DNA of 33,690 nucleotides, taken from assembly GCA_026416665.1 (NCBI GenBank), contig JAOAET010000005.1:1-33690 (forward strand), in the 5' to 3' direction. This document shows, in pieces, positions 18,161 to 27,359 of this stretch. Made by a program: the position numbers and the translations under genes. Each line of letters opens with the position of its first letter. Positions within the stretch are counted from its first letter, which is position 1. The notes below the pieces were generated by a model that worked only from the letters and a program-made list of their open reading frames with translations, was not told the origin of the DNA and did no database searches. This DNA is from Candidatus Omnitrophota bacterium. Its GTDB lineage: Bacteria > Omnitrophota > Gorgyraeia > Gygaellales > Profunditerraquicolaceae.

Positions 18161-19360
18161 TCATATATTAAAAATTTCTAGTTGAAAAATGGGAAGTAAT
18201 ATAGCAAAGACAATCAAAACCACAAAACTACCTATTAATAAGACCAATGTCGGCTCAAGCAACGAAACAAAGGAACGAACTAAACGGTTTGACTCGTTCT
18301 CAAAAGTTTTTGCCATACGAAAAAGCATATCAGTAAGAGTTCCCGATTCCTCCCCTACTAGCACCATTGTTGTAATAATCGGTGGGAAAATGCTCTCTTG
18401 TTGAAAACAACTACTTAGACTCATTCCCTTGCTAATGTATTCCGTAAAACGAGAAATTTTTTTTCGTATGGCTCTATTATTTATACTCAGTGTAACCACA
18501 GAAAGTGCATTAAGCATAGGTATACCACTTTCTAAAAGTATACCTAAGGCATAGGAAAATCTTGCTGAATCAAAAAGTACCAATAAGTCTTTTAATATAG
18601 GTATACGTAATAAAAATTCATCCAACCAAACACGCTTTTTTTCTGATTTAAAAATCTGACTAATCAAAATTATAGCGATCAAAAAAAATAACAAAATAAT
18701 CCACCAGAAATTTGTCAGAACCCTGCTTAAAAAAATAAGAATTTGGGTTGGTAAAGGCAAAAACTGGTTCATTTCAGTAAAAATGTTAAGTATTTTAGGG
18801 ACAAAGAATGTCATTAATATTACAATCATAAGAATTCCTATTACAATTAAAAAAGTAGGATAAACAAGCGCTGCCTTAACTTGTGCTTGGGTCTCAAGCT
18901 CCTTTTCTTTAAAATCTGCCAAGCGTTCTAAGGTTTTTTCCAATTGTCCACTGGTCTCGCCTATCCGCACCATACTAATGTAGAATGAAGAAAACAAATT
19001 AGGAAATACTGCCAATGCTTCTGAAAAAGTAGCGCCTTTCTCTATTTTTTGACTAATTTGTTCAACTAACTTTATCATTGCAGTTTTGTGTATTTGTCGC
19101 TTTACTGTTAAAAGTGCCTGTGATAAAGGCACTGCAGAATAAACAAGATTCGCCAACAGACGAGTAAACTGACTTATATCTTGCTGAGTAATCCATCCGG
19201 AACTATCTTTCTTCTGGCTGATGATTATTTCTTCAATAGTAATAGGATATAAACCGTCTTCACGTAACTTCCGAACAACTGCCTGTGGATTTTCTGCAAA
19301 GATTGTGCCTGTCTTTGTTTTATCAGGACCGATTTTCGCAACGTAGCTAAATTGTGGCAT
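18161..19360 (-). CDS. gspF: Type II secretion/type IV pilus assembly inner membrane protein GspF
   Basis: Two T2SSF domains; FTRLLANLVYSAVPLSQAL and LGILLESGIPMLNAL...GEESGTLTDMLFRMA. Confidence 0.92.
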   Translation of the reverse strand: MPQFSYVAKIGPDKTKTGTIFAENPQAVVRKLREDGLYPITIEEIIISQKKDSSGWITQQDISQFTRLLANLVYSAVPLSQALLTVKRQIHKTAMIKLVEQISQKIEKGATFSEALAVFPNLFSSFYISMVRIGETSGQLEKTLERLADFKEKELETQAQVKAALVYPTFLIVIGILMIVILMTFFVPKILNIFTEMNQFLPLPTQILIFLSRVLTNFWWIILLFFLIAIILISQIFKSEKKRVWLDEFLLRIPILKDLLVLFDSARFSYALGILLESGIPMLNALSVVTLSINNRAIRKKISRFTEYISKGMSLSSCFQQESIFPPIITTMVLVGEESGTLTDMLFRMAKTFENESNRLVRSFVSLLEPTLVLLIGSFVVLIVFAILLPIFQLEIFNI

Positions 19361-19372
19361 AGAGAATGTATT

Positions 19373-21043
19373 CTAAATTTGCTCTTGGGTTACCCGGATT
19401 ACTTCTTCAATGGTTGTAATCCCTGCCTTGACCTTTTGCCATCCTGCATCACGCAGAAGTTTCATGCCTTCACTGATTGCCTGCTGTCTGATTTGTTGCG
19501 AAGGAACTTTTTTAAGGATAAGTTCACGAATTGAATCTGATATACGCATCATTTCAAATATACCTGTTCTACCTTGGTAGCCAGTAAAGCGGCACGCATC
19601 ACATCCCTTACCGTGAAATAATGTTATTCCATTACTGTCTTTGTCAAACTGACGCAAAAGCTCGAGACTCGGCATATAAGATTCTCTACACACAGGACAG
19701 ATAATACGCACTAATCTCTGTGCAATAATCAATAAAAGAGATGAAGAAACTAAAAATGAATCAATCCCCATATCCAGCAACCGAGTAATTGCACCAGCAG
19801 CGTCATTGGTATGTAAGGTACTAAAAACCAAATGGCCAGTTAAAGATGTTCTTACTGCAAGCTCTGCTGTTTCTGTATCACGAATTTCTCCCACCATCAT
19901 TACATCAGGATCATGTCGCAACATTGAACGTAAGGCATTAGCAAAAGTAAAATCTATCTTAGGCTCAACTTGCATTTGAGTAACACCTTTTAATTGATAT
20001 TCTATGGGGTCTTCAATAGTAAGAATCTTTCTCTCTGAAGAGTTAATCTTGTTAAGACAAGCATAAAGAGTTGTTGTCTTTCCACTTCCAGTAGGACCTG
20101 TAACTAAAATAATGCCATATGGACGAGAAATTATTTCCTCTAAAGTCCTTTTCTCATCTGTAGTTAACCCCAATGATTCTAAACCAATAATAGGGTTTGA
20201 ACGGGGCAAAAGGCGAATACCGATACTTTCTCCAAAAGGTGTAGGCATTATAGAAACACGTAAATCATACATCTCTTGGCCCATTTTGATATCTACTCTT
20301 CCATCCTGAGGCCTACGCTTCTCGGCAATATCTAAATTAGCCATAACTTTTATCCGAGAAGAAATTGACGACTGAAAATCTTTAATATTAGCTGGACAAG
20401 GGACTTCATAGAGAACCCCATCAATACGATAACGCACTCTTAAACTATCTTCAAAAGGTTCAAAGTGAATATCAGTTGCCCTTTGTTTAATAGCATCGGA
20501 TAATACCTGATTAATAAACTTTATTACAGAAGGGTCTATGTGTTCTTCTCTTATATCTTGTTTTTTCTGTTGCTTAATAATTTCAAAACTGGCTGGCTCC
20601 TCCTGTGCCATTGCCTCAAGTGTATCTGCACCCAGACCATAGACACTTTTAATTGCCTCTAAAATATCCTTGTGTAAACTTAAAACTGGCTTAACTGAAC
20701 AATTGCACAGAAGCGCTATTTCATCAAGTACAGATATACAGAAAGGGTCATTTATAGCAAGATCTAATTGATTTTGCTTTATTCTAAGGGGCATTACCGA
20801 ATAATAAGTAACTATCTTTGCAGGAATATATTTTGTGATAGAAGTATCTATAGTCTCAATATTTATTCTCTCAAAAGGAATGTTTAAAAGTTCTGAAATA
20901 TTTTTTAGAAGTACCTCTTCAGAGATTCCTGATTTTATAGTAAGCAGACGCAATAAAGACTGACCGGACGTTTTTGTTTCAAGCAAACACTGTTTCCAAA
21001 CATCTTCTTGAATATCTAACTGTTTATATATGGGTATGGACAT
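19373..21043 (-). CDS. gspE: Type II secretion/type IV pilus ATPase GspE
   Basis: Walker A GPTGSGKTTTLYA; GEIRDTETAELAVRTSLTGHLVFSTLHTNDA; CPVC...CDAC zinc motif. Confidence 0.95.
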   Translation of the reverse strand: MSIPIYKQLDIQEDVWKQCLLETKTSGQSLLRLLTIKSGISEEVLLKNISELLNIPFERINIETIDTSITKYIPAKIVTYYSVMPLRIKQNQLDLAINDPFCISVLDEIALLCNCSVKPVLSLHKDILEAIKSVYGLGADTLEAMAQEEPASFEIIKQQKKQDIREEHIDPSVIKFINQVLSDAIKQRATDIHFEPFEDSLRVRYRIDGVLYEVPCPANIKDFQSSISSRIKVMANLDIAEKRRPQDGRVDIKMGQEMYDLRVSIMPTPFGESIGIRLLPRSNPIIGLESLGLTTDEKRTLEEIISRPYGIILVTGPTGSGKTTTLYACLNKINSSERKILTIEDPIEYQLKGVTQMQVEPKIDFTFANALRSMLRHDPDVMMVGEIRDTETAELAVRTSLTGHLVFSTLHTNDAAGAITRLLDMGIDSFLVSSSLLLIIAQRLVRIICPVCRESYMPSLELLRQFDKDSNGITLFHGKGCDACRFTGYQGRTGIFEMMRISDSIRELILKKVPSQQIRQQAISEGMKLLRDAGWQKVKAGITTIEEVIRVTQEQI

Positions 21044-21051
21044 TTCTTTTT

Positions 21052-21828
21052 CTAGTTACGGATTTCGTAACGTAAGGTAATTGGATCATTACCGCGGACT
21101 AAAACAATTTCTATTTGTGACTGAGATGGAAGACGATTAAAGATGTTTAATGCCTCTTGAATGCTGGTTAAAGGTTGACCTTGGACCGAATAAATGATAT
21201 CTCCGTTCTGAATACCTACCTGTTCAATAATACTTCCTGCGGGGACATTTTCTAAAAGGAAACCGCGCAGTTTCGAAGACCCCTGCTCTGCTACAGGTAA
21301 CACCTTTAGTTTGGAAAGAAGCTCTTTTTCACGCACTAATTGTGCTATCATTTCGTATTTATTTATGATAAACAGGTCTGCTCCCTTCTGCTGGTATACC
21401 TTGGGAGTTGAATCTGCTAGCTGCCGTGCCGAAGATAAATAGAATTCTTTCTGATGGCCTTGCTTTTCGAGAACAATCTTTCCTTTAGAAATATTAATGA
21501 TTAAAGCACCGTCGATTGTATCACCAAGCCGGTAGAGACAACTTTTTCCTGTGGATGGTTCAAAAATAAAAGCAACAGAAAAGTTACCCAAGATGGTGCC
21601 CAAAAGCTCAATCTCGGGAAAGACAACTGATTTCTGGTTTACTTGCTGCCTGGTTAAATTAAGGCTTTGTATTGCGTTTATTTCTGACAGCTGTATTTTT
21701 TTAGAGTCTAATTCTTCCTTGTCAGGAGAATTTATAAGTAAAAAAAGCTGTCCAACAAGCACAATAAACAAAAAAACTGCTAATGCCAATGTAAGATATA
21801 AAGAAAAATTATTCTGCTGAATTTTCAT
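21052..21828 (-). CDS. GspC-like protein with HR and PDZ domains
   Basis: N-terminal TM, ELLGTILGNFSVAFIFEPSTGKSCLYRLGDTIDGALIINISKGKIVLE, PDZ-like GIQNGDIIYSVQGQPLTSIQEAL. Confidence 0.8.
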   Translation of the reverse strand: MKIQQNNFSLYLTLALAVFLFIVLVGQLFLLINSPDKEELDSKKIQLSEINAIQSLNLTRQQVNQKSVVFPEIELLGTILGNFSVAFIFEPSTGKSCLYRLGDTIDGALIINISKGKIVLEKQGHQKEFYLSSARQLADSTPKVYQQKGADLFIINKYEMIAQLVREKELLSKLKVLPVAEQGSSKLRGFLLENVPAGSIIEQVGIQNGDIIYSVQGQPLTSIQEALNIFNRLPSQSQIEIVLVRGNDPITLRYEIRN

Positions 21829-21830
21829 TT

Positions 21831-23318
21831 TTAACGTAGGGGTTTTCTTAACTTCTCATCTACCTGCTTTAATAAATCTTGCTCCTTTTGCATTAAGTTG
21901 ACATCAACTGACTCTCCTATACGCCCAGGACTTACAATTCGCGGCGTAATAAAAATTACTATTTCTTTCTTTACTGTCTTTGTATATTTGTTACGAAAAA
22001 GATATTTAAGGATTGGTATATCCCCAAGTATTGGAATTTTAGCAACTACTTCCTGCTTTTCGTCTTTAATTAACCCACCCATCACCAAGGTATTACCATC
22101 TTTAATAGTCATCACTGCGTTCGCCTCAGTTGTGTCTATTGCCAAAGTATCCGTAGCAGCAGTACCCGTCCGCGGAGAACTAACTTCTGGACGAATATTT
22201 AAAGTGACAAAACCATCTTGTGAAATCTTAGGTGTTACCGTAAGTTTAATACCCACCTCTATGAATTTTACTTCTTTACCAGTAATACGCCCTTCTGAGT
22301 CATAGTGAAATACCTCGTATGGCTCACTTGAACCGATGAGAATCTTTGCTTCGGTGTTATCGAGCGTAACAATACGGGGACTAGAGATAAGATTGGTGTC
22401 AGTTGTTGCCTCTAAAGCCTCGATGGCAGCAGTATATTCATCTTGGGTTAATACACCTATCCGAAATGCCTCAAAGGCAGTAACTCCACTAGGTAGTGGT
22501 AAATTAGTTACTCCTAGTGAAAGGGAGTGCTTTTTGGTATCCTGATACTTCCAATCAACCCCAATAAGACGAGCCTTCTCTAAAGTTATCTGAAGAATCT
22601 TTGCCTCAATGAGAACCTGTGGGATTTGCCTGTCCCAGTTTTCAATTATTGCTTCTATTTTATCTAATAAAAGAGGTGAGGCTGAAACAATTAAGCTATT
22701 GGTGCGTTCATCTATTAAAAATTCGCCTTCATTAGCAGGAATTATCGACTGCAGGCTCTTTTGAAGTTCTAAAGGTTTGGCGTAGTTTAAACGGAAAACT
22801 CGGGTTTCAAGACGTTTATCCATCTCCTTAATTGCGTCTTCAATAGCACGTAGACCTTCTTCTGTGTCAGTTACTACAACAGTATTTGTCTTTGGTTCAA
22901 CCTCAAGCCTTCCTCTTCCTGTTTTTAGTGAAAGAAGTGTCTGTTTTATATCGGTTGCCTTAACATACTTTAGCCGATAAACCCGAGTAAAAAGCTGAGC
23001 AAATTGTTCTTTTTGATTTAACTCAGGTAAGGTATAAACTTGAATAATATTTCCTTCTTTTATATAACCACAGTTATTTACTTTCAATATTGCATCTAAG
23101 GCACGTTCTACAGGTATGTTTTGTAAGTTTATGGTAACTAACCCCTTTACATTCTTTGAAGTGATGATGTTAAGCCCTGACTGGTCAGCAATCATCCGAA
23201 TAACATCAGTAATTTCCATATCTTTAACGTCTAAAGTGATTGTGGTTTCAGAAGCAAGAGAGAAATTTACTGCGTAAAGACATAAACAAATTATTGAAAA
23301 AAACTTTATCTTTGTCAT
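21831..23318 (-). CDS. gspD: Secretin GspD
   Basis: N-domains DVIRMIADQSGLNIITSKNVKGLVTINLQNIPVERAL; secretin LVMGGLIKDEKQEVVAKIPILGDIPILKYLFRN. Confidence 0.93.
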   Translation of the reverse strand: MTKIKFFSIICLCLYAVNFSLASETTITLDVKDMEITDVIRMIADQSGLNIITSKNVKGLVTINLQNIPVERALDAILKVNNCGYIKEGNIIQVYTLPELNQKEQFAQLFTRVYRLKYVKATDIKQTLLSLKTGRGRLEVEPKTNTVVVTDTEEGLRAIEDAIKEMDKRLETRVFRLNYAKPLELQKSLQSIIPANEGEFLIDERTNSLIVSASPLLLDKIEAIIENWDRQIPQVLIEAKILQITLEKARLIGVDWKYQDTKKHSLSLGVTNLPLPSGVTAFEAFRIGVLTQDEYTAAIEALEATTDTNLISSPRIVTLDNTEAKILIGSSEPYEVFHYDSEGRITGKEVKFIEVGIKLTVTPKISQDGFVTLNIRPEVSSPRTGTAATDTLAIDTTEANAVMTIKDGNTLVMGGLIKDEKQEVVAKIPILGDIPILKYLFRNKYTKTVKKEIVIFITPRIVSPGRIGESVDVNLMQKEQDLLKQVDEKLRKPLR

Positions 23319-23773
23319 CGATTTATCTCCAATGTGTTGTTTGCTGATTCTAAAATAACCTTATCTTTAGTTATCTCTTTGACGCGGAACTCACCAATCA
23401 TATCCCCAACCGCACAATAATAACTTTTATTATTGGTTATATCTTTTAAAACAGCAATATCTTTTGCTCCAACAGATACACCTGCTAATACAAAAGTTTG
23501 GGTAGGCTTACGTTTATTAGTTGTAGTTTGTCCAAACAATTGCTTTTTCTGAAATACCTCTTCTTGAAATATAGGAAGTTGTTTAGGGACAACTAAACTT
23601 TCAGATAACTCTGGTGGTTTAATAAACGAACTACTTACGTTTATTTTCGCAGGTGTATATGTACCAAAAATAACAAAAAGCAGTTTCACTAACAAAAAAA
23701 TGGCACAAACTAACAATAGGAAATTAACTGTAGGCAAAATATCGTAAAAAAAATCTGGTGCTGTTTTTTTCAT
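23315..23773 (-). CDS. GspC/PilP-like HR-domain protein lacking PDZ
   Basis: N-terminal TM; FVLAGVSVGAKDIAVLKDITNNKSYYCAVGDMIGEFRVKEITKDKVILE. Confidence 0.65.
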   Translation of the reverse strand: MKKTAPDFFYDILPTVNFLLLVCAIFLLVKLLFVIFGTYTPAKINVSSSFIKPPELSESLVVPKQLPIFQEEVFQKKQLFGQTTTNKRKPTQTFVLAGVSVGAKDIAVLKDITNNKSYYCAVGDMIGEFRVKEITKDKVILESANNTLEINR

Positions 23774-24291
23774 AACTTAAATAGAACTGCATTCAGAAAA
23801 ATATTTGTTTTTGGCCATTCTTCTTTTGAAACCACATTAATTTGCATTCGTTCTATTCTTACACAACGCAGTTTTTCTATTACTTGCCTTAAAAACTTAA
23901 CAACCACTGCTATGTCATCCTGTATTTCGATTCTTATAGTCACTGTGCGATAATCAACAAATTCTTTACTGGAAAGAGGTTTGATACTAACAATATTGAC
24001 GTTAAAACCACGGGCTACAGCCTCAACTTCCTGCAATAAATGGTCTGAATCCTTTAATAACTTATATTCTTGAAAAATATTCCCGTATTTTTTCTCAAGA
24101 AATTGTCGCTGTCGTAAAACTACTCGTAGCCTTTGTAATTTCTCTTCGGCTACAACAATCTGCTGTCTTAAACGTTCTCTAATCTGAATTGCTTTCTGGG
24201 AAGAAAAATATATTAGGACTACTAACAGTATTATAAGCCAGATAAACAATAAAATCAATTCACGCCTTTTTAAAGTAAATAATTTCTTCAT
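23770..24291 (-). CDS. GspM/PilO-like protein
   Basis: MKKLFTLKRRELILLFIWLIILLVVLIYF then coiled coil; ATG at 24291 gives a better start than the longer ORF. Confidence 0.65.
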   Translation of the reverse strand: MKKLFTLKRRELILLFIWLIILLVVLIYFSSQKAIQIRERLRQQIVVAEEKLQRLRVVLRQRQFLEKKYGNIFQEYKLLKDSDHLLQEVEAVARGFNVNIVSIKPLSSKEFVDYRTVTIRIEIQDDIAVVVKFLRQVIEKLRCVRIERMQINVVSKEEWPKTNIFLNAVLFKL

Positions 24292-24292
24292 G

Positions 24293-25609
24293 TTAGAAAC
24301 TAGCCCGTATTTCAAAATCCACAACCTCTGCGGTAGGAGTTTTTCGGATATTAGCATACATAAGTGAAGCATCTTTTAAAAAAATCAAACTCTTAAGGCT
24401 ATTAGTAAATCTATGAACTGTCTCGGAATCATTGGCCTGACCAATTAATATCAAAGAACCACCAGAATACCCTGCCGATATATCTAAGGAGGTCAAAACT
24501 ATTCCTGAGGGTGCCTTATTAAATACTTCACTTAAAAGTCCTAGACTAAAACGTCCGTGGTTCATTGCCTCTTCCAGTAAAGAAACACGTAGCATCTTTT
24601 TTTGTAAAACCATTACTGGTTGCTCAATATTTTCTATCTCTTTTTTTAAACTCTCTAAATATTGATTTTGAACTTTTATCTTAAACAAAAAAATATCTGC
24701 CAATAAAGTTATATTTAAAAAAACAAGAATACCGAAATATACCAAGTGCCTACGACGCTGAATAAGAAGTTTATGAACCTTTTGCTCCTTGGGAAGAAGA
24801 TTTACCCTTTGAGTAAAATAACTAGAAGTAAAACCTTTTTTAAGCTCAATATCTAAGTCAGTCTCTACTGATACTGAGAACAAATGTTTTATTTTTTCTA
24901 TAATCTCATTATACTTGTCTAAAAAGCCACATAGAAAAACTCGTTTTAAGACTCTTCCATATGCCGTCAATGAAAAAATACTTTGTTTTATATCGGACAA
25001 TAACTGTTTGTTATCGCCATTATAACTTATCGCTCGACTAAAAACCATTTTTTTTCCTTCAAGCACTATTAACTCCACAAAATCTTTTTCAAAATAAATA
25101 TACAGATAAGCACCATCTTCAGATATTTTCTTAACCACCTGCTGGTAAAGTGAAACTGTTGTTATAGTAACTTCATCAACTAAAAGACCACAGTGTTTTA
25201 AGAAGTTAAGTTGGGTAATCAGCATCTGTCGCGGTAATACAAATAAAGCCAACTCAGAATAACCATCGGAATTTTTCTCCATTACAATATAGTCGTAGAC
25301 TAAATCTTCTTGCCTGATAGGTATTTGGCTTGAAACCTCATATCCTACCATCTGGCTAATTTCTACATCATTAGTAGAAGGAAGACGTAAAAAACGGACA
25401 ATTGCATGACTCCTTGGAAGAATTAAAATTAGATATTCAGGAACAATCTTCTTTTCTTTAACAAATGCCCTTAAAAGACTAATCAACTGTTCTTTTTTAC
25501 GGTTATCCTGAAAAAACTCTTTAATTTGGCGGGGTTCAAGATTTTCTTGAGCTTCAAAAAAATGAATATAGTGATCCGTCAGAAGAATTAGACTTTTTTT
25601 ACCTGCCAT
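24293..25609 (-). CDS. PilM/GspL-like actin-fold protein fused to a PilN-like domain
   Basis: N-terminal PilM-like ATPase fold segments, then TM segment and PilN-like C-terminus (QRVNLLPKEQK...). Confidence 0.75.
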   Translation of the reverse strand: MAGKKSLILLTDHYIHFFEAQENLEPRQIKEFFQDNRKKEQLISLLRAFVKEKKIVPEYLILILPRSHAIVRFLRLPSTNDVEISQMVGYEVSSQIPIRQEDLVYDYIVMEKNSDGYSELALFVLPRQMLITQLNFLKHCGLLVDEVTITTVSLYQQVVKKISEDGAYLYIYFEKDFVELIVLEGKKMVFSRAISYNGDNKQLLSDIKQSIFSLTAYGRVLKRVFLCGFLDKYNEIIEKIKHLFSVSVETDLDIELKKGFTSSYFTQRVNLLPKEQKVHKLLIQRRRHLVYFGILVFLNITLLADIFLFKIKVQNQYLESLKKEIENIEQPVMVLQKKMLRVSLLEEAMNHGRFSLGLLSEVFNKAPSGIVLTSLDISAGYSGGSLILIGQANDSETVHRFTNSLKSLIFLKDASLMYANIRKTPTAEVVDFEIRASF

Positions 25610-25649
25610 ATAAATATGAAGATATCTTTAGGCCAAAAGATACTGCAAG

Positions 25650-26072
25650 TTAGTTCTCTTCCCAGTTGGTTATATCGTCTTTGCCCCCTTCTACACCATC
25701 TTTACCAAACGAATAGAGATCATAGCCATTACGATTATGCCTACCTGGAAATTCATAGTGATAAGGATTACCCCAAGGGTCAACCGGTTTTTTCTTAATA
25801 TAGGGACCTCGCCATTTTGGTGGCACAGGGGCCGAAACAGGTGGCGCTAACAATGCTTCAAGTCCTTGTTCAGTAGTCGGATAGAAACCGTTATCTAACT
25901 CATATAGGTCTAACGCAGTGGGGATATTAACCATAATATCTGCGCGGGCAGCGGCTACTTTTGCTTGTTCTGCTCTACCCGTAAACTTGGGAACTACTAA
26001 AGCCGCCAAGGTTGCAATAATCATTACTACTAACATCAACTCAATAAGAGTAAAACCACCATATTTTTTCAT
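25650..26072 (-). CDS. gspG: Major pseudopilin GspG
   Basis: MKKYGGFTLIELMLVVMIIATLAALVVPKF; T2SSG Ca-site region GKDGVEGGKDDITNW; SD AGGAAGG. Confidence 0.95.
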   Translation of the reverse strand: MKKYGGFTLIELMLVVMIIATLAALVVPKFTGRAEQAKVAAARADIMVNIPTALDLYELDNGFYPTTEQGLEALLAPPVSAPVPPKWRGPYIKKKPVDPWGNPYHYEFPGRHNRNGYDLYSFGKDGVEGGKDDITNWEEN

Positions 26073-26135
26073 AAACCTTCCTCTGTCTTCAAAGTTATTT
26101 ATTTTATTATAACACAATATCAATTTTATGCCTAT

Positions 26136-26164
26136 AAAAAAAGCCTTGTGTAAAAACACAAGGC
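26136..26164 (-). terminator. Intrinsic terminator between the upstream gspC paralog and gspG
   Basis: Perfect 9-bp hairpin GCCTTGTGT-AAAA-ACACAAGGC, followed on the minus strand by TTTTTTT. Confidence 0.9.
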
Positions 26165-26188
26165 CAGCTATTTATAAAAAATATTCTT

Positions 26189-26995
26189 CTATTGAATCCT
26201 ATAGGTTAGCATTTTCTGCTCGCTTCCACGAACCAGATGAACTTTTACTTCATTAGAATTTTTTATCTTTTGTAAAATTTGTAATGCCTTCTGGTAACTA
26301 TCTATGCTCTGATAATTAACCATGGTAATAATATCGTTATCACAAATACCTGCTTGGGAAATAATACTTTCTTCCGATACTCCTTGAACTTTTATTCCGT
26401 TTATTCCATCCTGCTGTTTGACTGGTTCAAATTTTAACCTTTTGATTGTCGACAAAAGTTGTTGTTGTTTATCATAAAAATGTTTTTTATTGACTAGGAA
26501 TTCATTTTCTCCCATAACAACCACTGGGTCTATATCAGAAGTAGAACTGAAATTGCCAGTCTTTTTACTTGCACTTATCTTAAGAATCTCTTCTGTTTTA
26601 TCCCTCTCTAAAACAACATAACCTTTTGCTATTTTTGTTATTCGCGCTTCACCAACATAACTACCACAACGATAAATTCCTTGTTTTCCAGTTTCTAAAT
26701 CTTTAATAAATGCAAGGGGATCCTTAACATTAGTAAAAACTACTCCCATTAATTCCAATGAAAGAGGTTTATTTTTATCCGTATTAACTAACTGCTGCCT
26801 AATTGATGATGTCTCTTGCGAGGAAACTAGGAGATCCGTCTGTCTTTCAGTTGACTTATTGATAGGAATACTTATTGATTGCGGCTGTGACTGCTCCAAA
26901 GCAACTTTTGGCTTGCCTAGCAGAACAATTATCGCTGAGAAAATTATTGTAGTAGTAATAAACAGACTTAAGCAAAATATTTTAGTTTTACGCAT
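26189..26995 (-). CDS. Stand-alone GspC-like protein with HR and PDZ domains
   Basis: ATG at 26995 (MRKTKIFCLSLFITTTIIFSAII); HR domain LELMGVVFTNVKDPLAFIKDLETGKQGIYRCGSYVGEARITKIAKGYVVLE; PDZ-like GICDNDIITMVNYQSIDSYQKAL. Confidence 0.8.
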   Translation of the reverse strand: MRKTKIFCLSLFITTTIIFSAIIVLLGKPKVALEQSQPQSISIPINKSTERQTDLLVSSQETSSIRQQLVNTDKNKPLSLELMGVVFTNVKDPLAFIKDLETGKQGIYRCGSYVGEARITKIAKGYVVLERDKTEEILKISASKKTGNFSSTSDIDPVVVMGENEFLVNKKHFYDKQQQLLSTIKRLKFEPVKQQDGINGIKVQGVSEESIISQAGICDNDIITMVNYQSIDSYQKALQILQKIKNSNEVKVHLVRGSEQKMLTYRIQ

Positions 26996-27091
26996 GATTT
27001 CGGCAACCAAGCTACCATGGCCATTTTAACTGACTTTAGGTCTTGGCTTTGCGCCCTATCCTTTCGGATAGTTTGCCTTTATCGGTTCATG
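26993..27091 (-). ncRNA. Cyclic-di-GMP-I (GEMM-I) riboswitch
   Basis: Minus strand AACCGATAAAGGCAAACTATCCGAAAGGATAGGGCGCAAAGCC...AGCTTGGTTGCCGAAA, closed by CATGA/TCATG; GNRA tetraloop and GGCAAAC/GCGCAAAGCC core. Confidence 0.9.
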
Positions 27092-27100
27092 TCTATATAA

Positions 27101-27129
27101 AATATAGCATATTGATTACTTTTTGTCAA
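27101..27129 (-). promoter_or_regulatory. Sigma-70-type promoter of the riboswitch-gspC unit
   Basis: Minus strand TTGACA-N17-TATATT, predicted TSS just upstream of the aptamer. Confidence 0.8.
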
Positions 27130-27270
27130 CACGATATTGAAAATTTTTTTAATTTTTATTTAATTTATTAACTTATTTATTACCAAGAATTTATGCTTAA
27201 AATTTTCAATAAATTCAACATTTTTAAAAAATTTTTAATTATCAAATGATGATTTATATTCAATTATTAC

Positions 27271-27299
27271 TTGACAAATGAAGGAAATTGTGATATATT
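27271..27299 (+). promoter_or_regulatory. Sigma-70-type promoter of the XRE-cupin gene
   Basis: TTGACA-N17-TATATT. Confidence 0.75.
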
Positions 27300-27359
27300 T
27301 CAAGTGTATTCTGCAACTAATACAGAATAAAGCGGTTAAATAACAAATGTGAGGTTTTT

